DNA from: an uncultured Bdellovibrionales bacterium
GTDB lineage: Bacteria > Bdellovibrionota > Bdellovibrionia > Bdellovibrionales > UBA1609
Assembly: GCA_903833275.1 (NCBI GenBank)
Contig: CAILEP010000007.1
Span: 79,529-143,528 of the forward strand
Direction: 5' to 3'
Length of the DNA: 64,000 bases
In this document: piece by piece, positions 38,612-47,145 of the stretch
How positions within the stretch are numbered: the stretch's first letter is position 1
Layout: every line of letters begins with the position of its first letter
Notes under the pieces: model-generated
Seen by the model: the letters and a program-made list of their open reading frames with translations, nothing else
Told to the model about the DNA's origin: nothing
Databases searched by the model: none
Made by a program: the position numbers and the translations under genes

Positions 38612-40588
38612 ATGAAAATTCTTATTACCTTCGTAACCATCGTGTTAGCGACCTTGCTATCCATGATGGGTGTCGGCGTCACGCAGGCTCATGCACAGGG
38701 CATGTATGTTGGCGGCGGTGCTTACTTCGGGATGGGCGGCGGCTCTTGTCAGCCGGCGATCCCCCACGGCATCAAAAAAATCGAAGATGACCAAAAGCGC
38801 CTCGCGAAAGAAGCCAAAGCCGCTGATCGCGACGCTGAGAAAGCCGATCGTGAAGCTGAAAAGGCCGATCGAGATCTAAAGAAAGCTGAAAAAGATATTA
38901 AGTCTTGGCTGCGTGAGCCGGTGGCTAAGGCCGTCATTAATCATCTAAAGGGCGGTGGGCCTCCAGAGGGTTATCCGAATCCGCACGATGGCGCTGTTTG
39001 TAACGGTGGCAACGAAGTGAACAGAAACGCTGTGCCGTTTTCTGGCTATTGCGCCGGTGCTGGCGCGGCCGACCATCAGCAGTTATCTACTACACCGAGA
39101 AATGAAGCCGATCCGGTGACGGCACCAGGTACATGCACCGCACCCTGTTGGACGCTTGGCTACGAAGGTGAACATTGGAAAGAACTCACCGATTCAGGCT
39201 TTACAGCCGAAGTCGATGGCAAATCAATTTGCTATTCGCACAATGGCTACGTCGATAAGAAAAACCGAGATTACATCGATGGCACGTCGGGTGCGCAGTA
39301 CTGTAACGACGCTATTCAAAACTACAAAGACCTCAAAGAGAAATACGATAACGCGCAAAGGGCCAAAGCCGAAGCCGAGCGCCGATCGCGCGATATCGCC
39401 GATCAAATGGAGCGCAAAGAAGACGACCACGATTACGAAGTCAGTCGTTGGCAAGACAAAGCCGCCGATTCGCAAAGCCAAGGCGGCTTTTGCTACACTT
39501 GCGCCTACGGCACACGAGAAACTTCAACCACTGACAAAGTTCTCGGTTTGACCGGCACTATAATTTCTGCGGCAGCCATGTACGGCGGCGTAAAATACGC
39601 CGTTAACCAAAACCAAGCTCTCGGTTGGCCGACGAACCCGTGGATGGCCTATGGCATGGGCTACCCGCTATTAATGAACTCACTTTATGGCGCTGGCTTC
39701 GGCGGCGGGTCCGGTTCGATGGGCTGCTCTGGCGGTATGTCACCCTATGGGGGCGGCGGCGCATTTAATTATCCGGGCGGAATGTATCCGGGCGGAATGG
39801 GCGGCGGAATGTATCCAGGCATGGGCGGCGGAATGTATCCGGCCATGGGGTACCCAGCAATGGGTATGATGGGCGGAATGCCAATGGGCGGAATGGGTAT
39901 GATGGCTGGCGTTGGCATGGGCATGATGGCCGGAATGCCAATGGGTGGTTACCCCGCAAGTGGCATGGGGATGATGGCTGGTGTTGGCATGGGTATGATG
40001 GCCGGAATGCCAATGGGTGGCTACCCCGCAATGGGCATGATGGCTGGTGGCGGCATGGGCATGATGGCCGGAATGCCAATGGGCGGAATGGGAATGATGG
40101 CTGGTGGCGGCATGGGCATGATGGCCGGAATGCCAATGAGCGGAATGATGGGCGGCTATCCCGCTGGTGGTATGGGCATGATGGGCGGTTACCCGGCAGG
40201 CGGCATGGGCATGATGGGTGGTATGCAGGCCGCCTATCAAATGCAGGCCTTGCAGCAACAACAAATGATGTTGCAACAACAAATGCAGTCGCAAAAATAC
40301 CAAGCCGAAAGTTCGCTCTACTATCAGTTGAATGTGATTCAAAGTCAGATCCAACAGATTGAATCAATGTACGGTGGTTCAGGCGGCGGCTTCGGCGGTG
40401 GTTTTGGTGGTGGCGGTGGTTTTGGTGGTGGCGGTGGCTTCGGTGGAGGCGGCGGCTATGGCGGTGGTTATGGCGGCGGATACGGCGGCCCACCTCCCGG
40501 TTTTAGCTACGCGCCTTACAGCCCCTTTGGTGGCACGGCGGGTTTAAATAACGGCACAAATACAAATGGTCGCGGCTTAGGCTTCTAA
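38612..40588 (+). CDS. Secreted Met/Gly-rich repeat protein
   Basis: 658 residues of no known family. Signal peptide (about 1-29, cut after AHAQ). Residues about 50-90 form a charged coiled coil with KADREAEKADRD repeats, followed by a Cys-containing region (about 110-305, with CYTCAYG) and a single hydrophobic stretch (about 308-330). Residues about 375-535 are a Met/Gly repeat domain built on MGMMAGMPMGG, then a Gln-rich helix (about 540-590) and a Gly-rich tail with GGGFGG repeats. Such composition fits a surface fibre, adhesive or metal-binding layer, which is inference. A terminator hairpin follows. Confidence 0.75.
   Translation: MKILITFVTIVLATLLSMMGVGVTQAHAQGMYVGGGAYFGMGGGSCQPAIPHGIKKIEDDQKRLAKEAKAADRDAEKADREAEKADRDLKKAEKDIKSWLREPVAKAVINHLKGGGPPEGYPNPHDGAVCNGGNEVNRNAVPFSGYCAGAGAADHQQLSTTPRNEADPVTAPGTCTAPCWTLGYEGEHWKELTDSGFTAEVDGKSICYSHNGYVDKKNRDYIDGTSGAQYCNDAIQNYKDLKEKYDNAQRAKAEAERRSRDIADQMERKEDDHDYEVSRWQDKAADSQSQGGFCYTCAYGTRETSTTDKVLGLTGTIISAAAMYGGVKYAVNQNQALGWPTNPWMAYGMGYPLLMNSLYGAGFGGGSGSMGCSGGMSPYGGGGAFNYPGGMYPGGMGGGMYPGMGGGMYPAMGYPAMGMMGGMPMGGMGMMAGVGMGMMAGMPMGGYPASGMGMMAGVGMGMMAGMPMGGYPAMGMMAGGGMGMMAGMPMGGMGMMAGGGMGMMAGMPMSGMMGGYPAGGMGMMGGYPAGGMGMMGGMQAAYQMQALQQQQMMLQQQMQSQKYQAESSLYYQLNVIQSQIQQIESMYGGSGGGFGGGFGGGGGFGGGGGFGGGGGYGGGYGGGYGGPPPGFSYAPYSPFGGTAGLNNGTNTNGRGLGF
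39760..40235 (+). repeat. Tandem coding repeat (Met/Gly)
   Basis: Imperfect tandem repeats of about 70 bp inside the secreted protein gene. Two near-identical copies begin at about 39921 and 39994, with shorter units around them. Each encodes variants of MGMMAGMPMGGYPA. Copy number is probably variable between strains. A second low-complexity stretch (Gly codons) lies at 40378-40497. Confidence 0.8.
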
Positions 40589-40646
40589 GCACTTACGATC
40601 TGAATTTGCGGCCTACACGCAGCAAATATAAAATTCGACACTGACG

Positions 40647-40674
40647 ACGCCTATCAAAAAATGATAGGCGTTTT
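40647..40674 (+). terminator. Rho-independent terminator
   Basis: ACGCCTATCA (40647-40656) and TGATAGGCGT (40662-40671) form a perfect 10-bp stem with an AAAAA loop, followed by TTTT. It should end the Met/Gly-rich gene transcript. The amidohydrolase ATG is only 6 bases beyond, so that gene's mRNA must start within or very near the hairpin, or come from read-through. Confidence 0.75.
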
Positions 40675-40679
40675 CAATT

Positions 40680-42071
40680 ATGGCGAAGCTTTTCTCCGGA
40701 TTAATCGAAAACTGCTACGACAGTCACGTGCACTGGCTGGGCACCGGCCAATTTGCAAGTCGCATTCGTTTGCATGAGCTACGCAACCCCGAGCGCGATC
40801 TGCCGCTTCTCTCGATTTCGCCGACTCAAAAAAATCGACCATGGCTCGTCGGCTTCGGTTGGGATCAAAATCTTTTTATGGATGACGATTCGGCCGGTGC
40901 GGCTAATAAAAAATTTCCGACCCATGAGACTCTTGATCGATACTTCGCGGATAAACCGGTTTATTTTTTGCGCATCGATGGCCATGCAGCGTGGGTCAAT
41001 CGGCGGGCGCTCGAGCTCGCCGGTCTTTGGCGCAAAAACCCCGAGGTGCCGGCTGGCGGCGCAATTCTGTTGAAGGCCGATGGGTATCCAACGGGCGTTG
41101 TGCTCGATCATGCTCTGCAGCTCTTTGAAAAACTGCTGCCAAAAGCCTCAGCAATTCAAGTAAAGGCGGATTTGCTCGAAGCACAAAATATTTTTCTTCG
41201 GGCAGGCTTTACCCACATTCGCGATATGAGTTGCGACGACCTTCAATGGGCCGCGGCTTGCGAACTCGAAGCGCAGGGTCAACTGAATCTCGCGGTTGAA
41301 CAATTTTTTAGCGCTGACGACCCGATTACTTTTGACGAACAACTTCGCAAGGCGGTGGCCCATCGGGCTGAACGCGCTCACACTCCGCAAGCGTTATTGC
41401 AAGTGGCGGGGGTCAAAGTTTACCTCGATGGGGCGCTTGGTTCAGAGGGGGCCTGGCTTAGTCAGGCTTACCAGACGTCGCAATCATCGGCATTGGCAAA
41501 TGCCGCAAACTTTGGCCTGCAATTACTGACGCCCGAAGCTCTTCAAGATTTTATTGAAAAAGCCTGGCTGAAAGAGATGCCAATTGCGATTCATACAATT
41601 GGCGACGAGGCCGCCCACTGCGCCGTCACCAGCGCGCTCAAAATACGCGAGCAAAAAGGCCTCAATGGGGTTTTGCATCTCGAGCACGCCGAACTTCTTC
41701 GCCCCGAAACAATTGCGCTAATGCCGCGACTAAAGGTCACTTGCCACATGCAGCCGTGCCACTTTCTCTCTGATCGCCGTTGGCTAAAAGAAAAATTAGG
41801 GCCGCTGGCCCGTCACGCTTTTCAGTGGCGCGCCCTCGAGCAAAGCTCGGTGAATATCGCGATGGGGAGTGACAGCCCCATCGAACCACCTTCACTTCAG
41901 CGCAACATCGACGCCGTTGCGCTGGCGGCCGACGAAGGCCTGCTAGCTCCGCAAACTTCAATTTCGAAATGTCACGCTCACCCAAATCATCAGTGGGCAC
42001 CAAAAACAAGAACACGTTTCGAAGACGGCGCAGCGGCCGAAGTTTGGTTTCGCGGCGACAAAATTATTTAG
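40680..42071 (+). CDS. Amidohydrolase family protein (YtcJ-like)
   Basis: 463 residues. Metal-binding DSHVHW near residue 14, the YtcJ-type segments GWDQN and DGHAAWVN (about 98-105), Lys in VAGVKVYLDGALGSEGAWL, HTIGDEA and HLEHAEL His ligands, and GSDSPIEPPSLQRNI as the C-terminal metal site. It is shorter at the N-terminus than typical YtcJ proteins, which carry a beta-sandwich strand before the first His pair. Hydrolyses amide-like bonds in an unknown substrate. Cytoplasmic. No Shine-Dalgarno is visible. Confidence 0.85.
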   Translation: MAKLFSGLIENCYDSHVHWLGTGQFASRIRLHELRNPERDLPLLSISPTQKNRPWLVGFGWDQNLFMDDDSAGAANKKFPTHETLDRYFADKPVYFLRIDGHAAWVNRRALELAGLWRKNPEVPAGGAILLKADGYPTGVVLDHALQLFEKLLPKASAIQVKADLLEAQNIFLRAGFTHIRDMSCDDLQWAAACELEAQGQLNLAVEQFFSADDPITFDEQLRKAVAHRAERAHTPQALLQVAGVKVYLDGALGSEGAWLSQAYQTSQSSALANAANFGLQLLTPEALQDFIEKAWLKEMPIAIHTIGDEAAHCAVTSALKIREQKGLNGVLHLEHAELLRPETIALMPRLKVTCHMQPCHFLSDRRWLKEKLGPLARHAFQWRALEQSSVNIAMGSDSPIEPPSLQRNIDAVALAADEGLLAPQTSISKCHAHPNHQWAPKTRTRFEDGAAAEVWFRGDKII

Positions 42072-42092
42072 GCGAATATTTAACAAGCGATT

Positions 42093-43133
42093 TCAAAAGC
42101 CTTCTGTGTGGCTCGGCGGGGGCGATGTTTCGCCCCGCGGCTGAAGAGAAAATACCACGGCGCCAATTACGGCGGTGGCCCCAACCCAAAACCACGGCTT
42201 TCTGTAGAAGGCAGTATGTGTTTCAACCGAAGAGCTCACCTCAATGGCATTGATCGGGTCAGCCAAATTATTCGTGCGGCTTAAGCTCGAAGCCCCACCC
42301 ACGGTGACAGCCCGTTTCACAGGGGTCACGCAATTCTGCGAATAGACGAGCCCGACGTCATTTATGTTGAGATCGAAGCCAAGGGCTAAGTTAAGCTCTG
42401 GGTTTTCACACGAGCCGCTGACCAGGGTTTGCATTGTGGGCTTTAGATTTTTAATTTCTCTGGCATTTATGACCCGAGAGATCGGGGCATATTTCGAAGA
42501 CAAATAGGTAATGCGAACCATGGCATCCGGCAGAGAGATCGGCGCTGCATTGGCAATTTCGTATGGCAGGCCATTTATCAAAATTTTATCGAACCCAAAT
42601 TCGGGCGGGGGGTGAAACAAAATCGTGCCGAGGCGAAGTCTAATTCGCCGGTACTGTTCGATCAGCGGCGGCGGAAATAGTTCTTTGGGTGGTTCGTAAC
42701 GACTGTTAAATTCGATCACCAGGCGCAGCCATTTTTCTGTTTCAATTGTCGAGCTGCTGAGTTGAGCCAAGCGCATGCCCGCAATTTGAATCATTTCGCC
42801 GTAGATTTCGGGCCAGTCGCTTTTGTAAGCGAAGGCATAGACTCTTTCCCAATCGGGTTTCATTGCTGAAATTTCAGATTGTAGAAAAACTTGTTGAGCG
42901 TGGGCGAACGCATTTTTCAATTCGCTGCGGATGGAGGTTTCATCACTGCGCTCGAGCCAATAGCTGGCAAAGCTTTGGTACTCGCGATTCGACTCAAGAA
43001 CGGTTGAAAATTCTGTTTTTGAAATGCGAGTTGATTGAAGAAGAATCATGGGCGACGCCCAGGCCAGTTCACTTGAAAATATCGTAAGCGTTAGAGCGCC
43101 ACAGAGCCAACGAGTTGATTTGAGCGAAAACAT
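42093..43133 (-). CDS. Unknown envelope protein, last gene of the pilin operon
   Basis: 346 residues from the ATG at 43133, with AAGGGG just before it. A longer in-frame extension into the preceding gene is unlikely. Signal peptide (about 1-24, ending ELAWA), a helical middle, a second domain (about 190-290) with Cys at VSGSC and SQNC that may form a disulfide, and one membrane helix near the C-terminus (about 310-328). No family recognised. Its position after RcpC-like and pilin genes suggests a pilus-linked role. Confidence 0.72.
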   Translation of the reverse strand: MFSLKSTRWLCGALTLTIFSSELAWASPMILLQSTRISKTEFSTVLESNREYQSFASYWLERSDETSIRSELKNAFAHAQQVFLQSEISAMKPDWERVYAFAYKSDWPEIYGEMIQIAGMRLAQLSSSTIETEKWLRLVIEFNSRYEPPKELFPPPLIEQYRRIRLRLGTILFHPPPEFGFDKILINGLPYEIANAAPISLPDAMVRITYLSSKYAPISRVINAREIKNLKPTMQTLVSGSCENPELNLALGFDLNINDVGLVYSQNCVTPVKRAVTVGGASSLSRTNNLADPINAIEVSSSVETHTAFYRKPWFWVGATAVIGAVVFSLQPRGETSPPPSHTEGF

Positions 43134-43143
43134 ATTGAGCCCC

Positions 43144-43671
43144 TTAGTTGTCGATGACAATTCGGCTGGGTTTAGCAGCGGCGCGCACTTCGCCCATCGC
43201 CTTCGTCGGGTTTTGCACAATAGCAAAAAATGGTTTAACGCTTGCTTTAACAAGCGGCCCAGACTGGTTTTCGGGCACCAAAATCGAAAACTGTTCGTTA
43301 TTTCTCGGGCTACGCACAATTTTAATACTGCGGGCGATGGCCTGTGATTCACCCGGAATATAGAGGTCGACGACGCCAAAGCGGCCAATGATGGCATCGA
43401 GCGAGGTCAAATTTTGAATCTCAATCGGCAGCAACACAAAACCAGTTGGTATATACGTGTCGAGCCCATTTAGGTCGGCCAAGGAGCCATCATTGGGCGT
43501 ACTCAGCCCATCATCACCGTTGCTGTGGGTGTCAGCGAGAACCGCGATGGTCAGGCAAAAGGATATTATAATCGCCGGCAGAGCCCATTTTTTTGCCAAG
43601 ATGTTTTTGTAGGTGACGATCAGTTTTTCTTCGATGGCTCTCTGGCTGCGGACGAAATTGGTTGATGGCAC
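43144..43671 (-). CDS. RcpC/CpaB-like Flp pilus assembly protein
   Basis: 175 residues from GTG 43671; a TTG at 43599 (MAKKWALPAIIIS...) would give a standard signal peptide but lacks a ribosome-binding site. The mature part holds the pattern TGFVLLPIEIQNLTSLDAII...VVDLYIPGES...FSILVPENQSGPLV...PFFAIVQNP, which resembles the C-terminal half of RcpC/CpaB. The SAF domain of full CpaB is not present. The start overlaps the preceding gene by 140 bases in another frame. Confidence 0.6.
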   Translation of the reverse strand: MPSTNFVRSQRAIEEKLIVTYKNILAKKWALPAIIISFCLTIAVLADTHSNGDDGLSTPNDGSLADLNGLDTYIPTGFVLLPIEIQNLTSLDAIIGRFGVVDLYIPGESQAIARSIKIVRSPRNNEQFSILVPENQSGPLVKASVKPFFAIVQNPTKAMGEVRAAAKPSRIVIDN

Positions 43672-43819
43672 GTAGGCCCCCCGTTGTAAGGTTTAGGTAC
43701 AAAACTATAAATAGCAAAAAGCTAGCCAGTAGAACTACGCCCTCGACGATTACCTGTCCGGATTTGTCCGCGATCCGCCGTTCTGTCCGAGACCTGCGTC
43801 CGAAAGTTTGGAATTTCAT
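43532..43819 (-). CDS. Small TadE-like pseudopilin (C-terminal extent doubtful)
   Basis: 95 residues as read. The N-terminus has a type III (prepilin) signal: Lys-Ser-Gly then QVIVEG (Glu at +5) and a hydrophobic helix (about 24-45). The ATG overlaps the stop of the TadG-like gene (ATGA). The last 45 residues overlap the RcpC-like gene in a different frame and look like non-coding composition. A run of six G at the start of the overlap could be a slippage or sequencing-error site. Confidence 0.5.
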   Translation of the reverse strand: MKFQTFGRRSRTERRIADKSGQVIVEGVVLLASFLLFIVLYLNLTTGGLRAINQFRPQPESHRRKTDRHLQKHLGKKMGSAGDYNILLPDHRGSR

Positions 43820-44571
43820 TCGTCGAAACCCACATCGGTCATCTGGGATTGAAAGTGTTCGTTTAATTCTCGATCAACGATCGTTGCGGAGCATTGGTGG
43901 TGGTGAAGCGATCGCGCCAGAGGCGCTTGGGCCAACCTTAAATCGGCGAGTAGCGAAAATCGCGAGGCAAGAATTGTCGCAAGCGGAGACGAATACTCCA
44001 TGGTGACCCTTTGGTTTTGAAAGAAATTTTCGACGGGGTGATACTCAGGTGCCATTTGTAGCGGCGGGCTGGCGCGAACTAAGAGCCGGCCTGAATCGAA
44101 TTGCGAGACCGCAAAACTCATTTTGTTTCGAGCGGCATGAGCTGAAAATCGAGATTCTTGGTCTGACGAATCGATAATGGCATGTTGAACGGCGGCCAAG
44201 GCAATCTGTGCCGATGTAATGCGGGCCAATTCGGCCACGCAAATGGCGATGGCCGGCGCATTTGCATTCGCTTCGGCCGCCGCCAAACGTTTCTGCCAAA
44301 CGCTCTTTGAGCGCATTAGTCGTCTTGCTGCCGAGTTATGCCTTAGCAATTCATTTAGCTTCTTGGCGCGCTGATCTTGAAGGCTAAATACCGCATGATC
44401 ACATTCAGCTGCGGCCCGAACTTCAAATTTTAAAATCAATGCAAGCCCGGCGACGGCCGAGAGAATGACTAGGGTCACCGGGGCGAAGATCATTAAGGCA
44501 ACGGTGATAAAGCCAGCAGATCGTTTTCGGTTAATTTCTGTTCGACTTTCAGCAGTTCGTACTTTGCGCAC
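43816..44571 (-). CDS. TadG-like pseudopilin
   Basis: 251 residues from GTG 44571 (AGAGG upstream). The longer frame to 44721 lies wholly over the preceding gene. Short basic N-terminus, a membrane helix (about 22-45) after Ser-Ala-Gly, then a long domain of about 200 residues, as in TadG-type minor pilins. There is no Glu at +5. Assignment rests on layout within the operon. Confidence 0.6.
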   Translation of the reverse strand: MRKVRTAESRTEINRKRSAGFITVALMIFAPVTLVILSAVAGLALILKFEVRAAAECDHAVFSLQDQRAKKLNELLRHNSAARRLMRSKSVWQKRLAAAEANANAPAIAICVAELARITSAQIALAAVQHAIIDSSDQESRFSAHAARNKMSFAVSQFDSGRLLVRASPPLQMAPEYHPVENFFQNQRVTMEYSSPLATILASRFSLLADLRLAQAPLARSLHHHQCSATIVDRELNEHFQSQMTDVGFDE

Positions 44572-44930
44572 GGCGACCTCTTTCGATTGCACCATTCGAC
44601 AGACCCGGTTATTGCCCATCGATTTTTCGAGCCCTCTTTTTTTTGAACGATAACAACAGGGTCGCGGTGGATGCGCCCCCACGGGAGTACGTGCAGTGCC
44701 TCTCGCAAGTGTGAGGCGCAATCGCGGCCCAGTCGAATTTCACAGCGCAATCTTTGGTAGAGCTGGTATTCGATCCAGAGGCGAGAAACGCCCATGCTAA
44801 AGGGTTGAGCCCGCGCTAGGCAAAAGACCATGGCGATGGCGGAGGTCACAATTAAGCTCTCAATGAGAGCCGACCCCGTTCGGCCGAACGAACTACTTTG
44901 GGCCGAAAGTTTATTTGCTGCGAGAAGCAT
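44493..44930 (-). CDS. TadE-like minor pilin
   Basis: 145 residues. RTG then SALIES (Glu at +5) and a hydrophobic helix (about 18-42) form a type III prepilin signal, followed by a globular domain with four Cys. Its ATG lies inside the Flp-like gene (20-base overlap) and its 3' end overlaps the TadG-like gene by 79 bases. Cleavage would need a TadV-type peptidase, which is not in the window. Confidence 0.65.
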   Translation of the reverse strand: MLLAANKLSAQSSSFGRTGSALIESLIVTSAIAMVFCLARAQPFSMGVSRLWIEYQLYQRLRCEIRLGRDCASHLREALHVLPWGRIHRDPVVIVQKKEGSKNRWAITGSVEWCNRKRSPCAKYELLKVEQKLTENDLLALSPLP

Positions 44931-45216
44931 TCGCGTCGCTCGCCGACCCCGTCATGAAGTCGCTCATGTCTTTTTTCGAATAGTCGCTCGAGGTTACGGC
45001 ATCAAATCGAACCGGATTTTCTTTGTCGCCTTGAATCGCTTTGGTGATCTGAGCAAATTTGGCCGAAACAGAGTGACCCATCACGCGAACCACACTCATC
45101 GTGGCCACCGCCATCAATGCGGTGAGAATAAGGTATTCGACTAAGCTTTGCCCGCTTTGGCCTTGTCGACATCTTTGTTTGCGCGAATTTCTAGATCTCA
45201 GTTTTTTAATTCTCAT
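44911..45216 (-). CDS. Flp-type pilin
   Basis: 101 residues from the ATG at 45216 (GAGAGGG just upstream; an ATG at 45228 lacks one). Basic leader, then SG followed by QSLVEY: Gly at -1, Glu at +5 and Tyr at +6 are the Flp pilin hallmark. A hydrophobic helix (about 24-45) and a short polar tail follow. Major or minor subunit of a type IVb pilus. First gene of a six-gene overlapping operon. Confidence 0.75.
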   Translation of the reverse strand: MRIKKLRSRNSRKQRCRQGQSGQSLVEYLILTALMAVATMSVVRVMGHSVSAKFAQITKAIQGDKENPVRFDAVTSSDYSKKDMSDFMTGSASDANASRSK

Positions 45217-45241
45217 AAGCCCTCTCATTGAGAGAGCTCAT

Positions 45242-45258
45242 TGCAAATTCAAATCCAA
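45242..45258 (-). promoter_or_regulatory. Possible sigma-54-like promoter of the pilin operon
   Basis: Read on the minus strand, TTGGATTTGAATTTGCA has GG and GC 12 bases apart and TTGCA at -12, but the -24 box lacks GCAC. Weak support. It lies 26 bases upstream of the pilin ATG. A stable hairpin GTGCGGA-TTCG-TCCGCAC (UUCG tetraloop, 45322-45339) lies further upstream. Confidence 0.3.
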
Positions 45259-45367
45259 ATTAAGGGTGGATTTCGGCTACGTGGGGTACGAAATGCTCCG
45301 GATGTCCGAATAGGGTTCGAAGTGCGGACGAATCCGCACGGATTGAATTTTACAATTTAATGGGAGC

Positions 45368-46180
45368 TTAGCGCTTCTTGGCTTTGCCTTTGCTTTTGGG
45401 CTTTGCCTTTGCTTTTGCCGGAGTCGCTTTTTTGATTTTTGCAGGCTTTGCTTTGGCAGCCTTCGCCATTTTTTCTTTAGCGAGTTTTGCTTTGAGCGCA
45501 GCCGCTTTGATTTTCTTCGCTTGATCTTCGGCGCGCTTTTTGTCGGCGGCAGCCTTAGCTTTAGCGCGCGCTGCTTCAATTTTTTCTTTAGCAGCCGCTT
45601 TTGCGGCGGCCTCTTTCGCTTTGGCTTTTTGAAGAGCCTCTTTTTTCTTTTCAATAAGGGCGAGAGCTTTTTCTTTCGCGGCCGCTTTGGCTGCAAGAGC
45701 TTTCTCTTTCGACTTCTCTTTGGCTTCGATAGCTTTCTGTTTTGCTTTCGTTTTGGCTTCGGCAATACGAGCTTTTTCTTTGGCCTTTTGGTCGGCAATT
45801 TTGGCTCTTTCTTTAGCGCGTTCGTCAGCGGCAGCTTGTTTTGCTGCTTGAGCTGCAGAGCGAGTGGCTTCGCGGGCGGCAACGCGGGCGGCTTTAGCTT
45901 CAGCCTTAATTCGGGCCTTTTCTTCAGCGCGGGCGCGAGCTTCGGCTTGGGTTGCAGCCATGGCGGCAGCAGCTTCTTGCGCTTTTAGGGCTTTACGGCG
46001 CTGCATAATTTTGGTCAAAATCTCATAGGCTTCACGTTGCAAGCCATTGTCGTAAACAAAGCTATAAAACCCTTGAATTTCAGGGCTTTGACGAAATTTT
46101 TTGGCAGTTGTAGGTAGGCTCTCTGAAGCCTTAAAGTCGATAAAATTGCCGTCTTTTGATAAGTTCGGTTTGTTTGCCAT
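45368..46180 (-). CDS. Histone-like Lys/Ala-rich coiled-coil protein
   Basis: 270 residues. Residues 1-60 look folded (with YDNGLQREAYEILTKIM), then an uninterrupted charged helix of Ala/Lys/Glu/Arg repeats (about 65-240), ending in a basic tail (KAKAKPKSKGKAKKR). The tail resembles histone H1 and AlgP/Hc1-type DNA-binding proteins. GAGGAG precedes the ATG. No signal peptide. Probable nucleoid binding is inference. A structural periplasmic-free coiled coil is the alternative. Confidence 0.75.
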   Translation of the reverse strand: MANKPNLSKDGNFIDFKASESLPTTAKKFRQSPEIQGFYSFVYDNGLQREAYEILTKIMQRRKALKAQEAAAAMAATQAEARARAEEKARIKAEAKAARVAAREATRSAAQAAKQAAADERAKERAKIADQKAKEKARIAEAKTKAKQKAIEAKEKSKEKALAAKAAAKEKALALIEKKKEALQKAKAKEAAAKAAAKEKIEAARAKAKAAADKKRAEDQAKKIKAAALKAKLAKEKMAKAAKAKPAKIKKATPAKAKAKPKSKGKAKKR

Positions 46181-46271
46181 AACTCTCCTCTAAAATTCTT
46201 TCGCATGCTAGATTAGCCCAACAATTAAGTCAATGCCCCTTAATCCCCTTTTTCTGCGGAGTGCTTTCACC

Positions 46272-47117
46272 ATGCAGCTTCTCTCAGGGTCACAAGTCGC
46301 TGAAAAAAAGCGCCTCGAGATCAAAATCAAGGTTCGTCAATTTGCCTTCGACCATGGCCGGCCACCTGGGCTCGCTGTTGTATTGGTTGGTGACGACCCC
46401 GCTAGCCAAGTTTACGTCAAAAATAAAATCAAGGCCTGTAGCGACACCGGCATTCAGTCTTTTCACAATCAATTGCCAGCGAAAACCACAGAAGAAGAGC
46501 TGCTGAAGCTGATTTCAAAACTCAATTCGCAGACCGATGTCGACGGCATTCTTGTGCAGCTGCCTTTGCCTTCGCACATTGATACCAATCGGGTGCTTTC
46601 GGCAATCTGGCCGTTAAAAGATGCGGATGGGCTGACTCCAGAAAATTTGGGTTTATTGATGGCCGGGCGGCCAAGAGTCGCGCCGTGCACTCCACGCGGA
46701 GTCATTGAAATTCTCAATCACTATGACATCGCCATCGCTGGTCGCCACGCTGTGGTGGTGGGTCGCAGTCAAATCGTCGGGCGGCCGATGGCGCAATTGC
46801 TGTTGCTGGCGGATGCCACGGTGACTGTTGTGCATTCGAAAACTCCGAATATTCGCGACTTCACAAAACAGGGCGATATAGTTGTCGTGGCCGCTGGCAA
46901 GCCGCGATTTATGGGCGCCGAAGATTTCAAAAAAGACTCGGTTGTGATCGACGTTGGTATTCATCGCCGGGCTGAAGGCCTGTGTGGCGACGTTCGCACT
47001 GACGAATTAAAAGGTCTGGTGAAAGCCGCGACCCCCGTGCCAGGTGGGGTCGGCCCAATGACTATCACCATGTTGCTTGAAAACACGCTGACGCTCGCGC
47101 AACTTTCAAAAGCCTGA
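46272..47117 (+). CDS. folD: Bifunctional methylenetetrahydrofolate dehydrogenase / cyclohydrolase
   Basis: 281 residues from ATG 46272 (GGAG upstream; a start at 46233 adds unconserved residues). Signatures: VVLVGDDPASQVYVKNKIKA with the catalytic Lys, QLPLPSHID, DADGLTPENLG, and the NADP-binding VVGRSQIVGRPMAQLL, ending PVPGGVGPMTI. Interconverts methylene-THF, methenyl-THF and formyl-THF, linking gcvT and metH. Confidence 0.96.
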   Translation: MQLLSGSQVAEKKRLEIKIKVRQFAFDHGRPPGLAVVLVGDDPASQVYVKNKIKACSDTGIQSFHNQLPAKTTEEELLKLISKLNSQTDVDGILVQLPLPSHIDTNRVLSAIWPLKDADGLTPENLGLLMAGRPRVAPCTPRGVIEILNHYDIAIAGRHAVVVGRSQIVGRPMAQLLLLADATVTVVHSKTPNIRDFTKQGDIVVVAAGKPRFMGAEDFKKDSVVIDVGIHRRAEGLCGDVRTDELKGLVKAATPVPGGVGPMTITMLLENTLTLAQLSKA

Positions 47118-47145
47118 GGGCCTTGGTTGCGCGCCGTCGAAGTTA

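Noticed and set aside
39740..40493. Long antisense frames with His- or Arg-rich repeats over the Met/Gly gene
   Set aside because: They are mirror images of the tandem coding repeat. Low-complexity repeats keep antisense frames open by chance.
45277..45882. Lys/Arg-rich frame overlapping the histone-like gene
   Set aside because: It is a frame-shifted reading of the repetitive Lys/Ala codons, and the accepted gene has a strong ribosome-binding site and a folded N-terminal domain.
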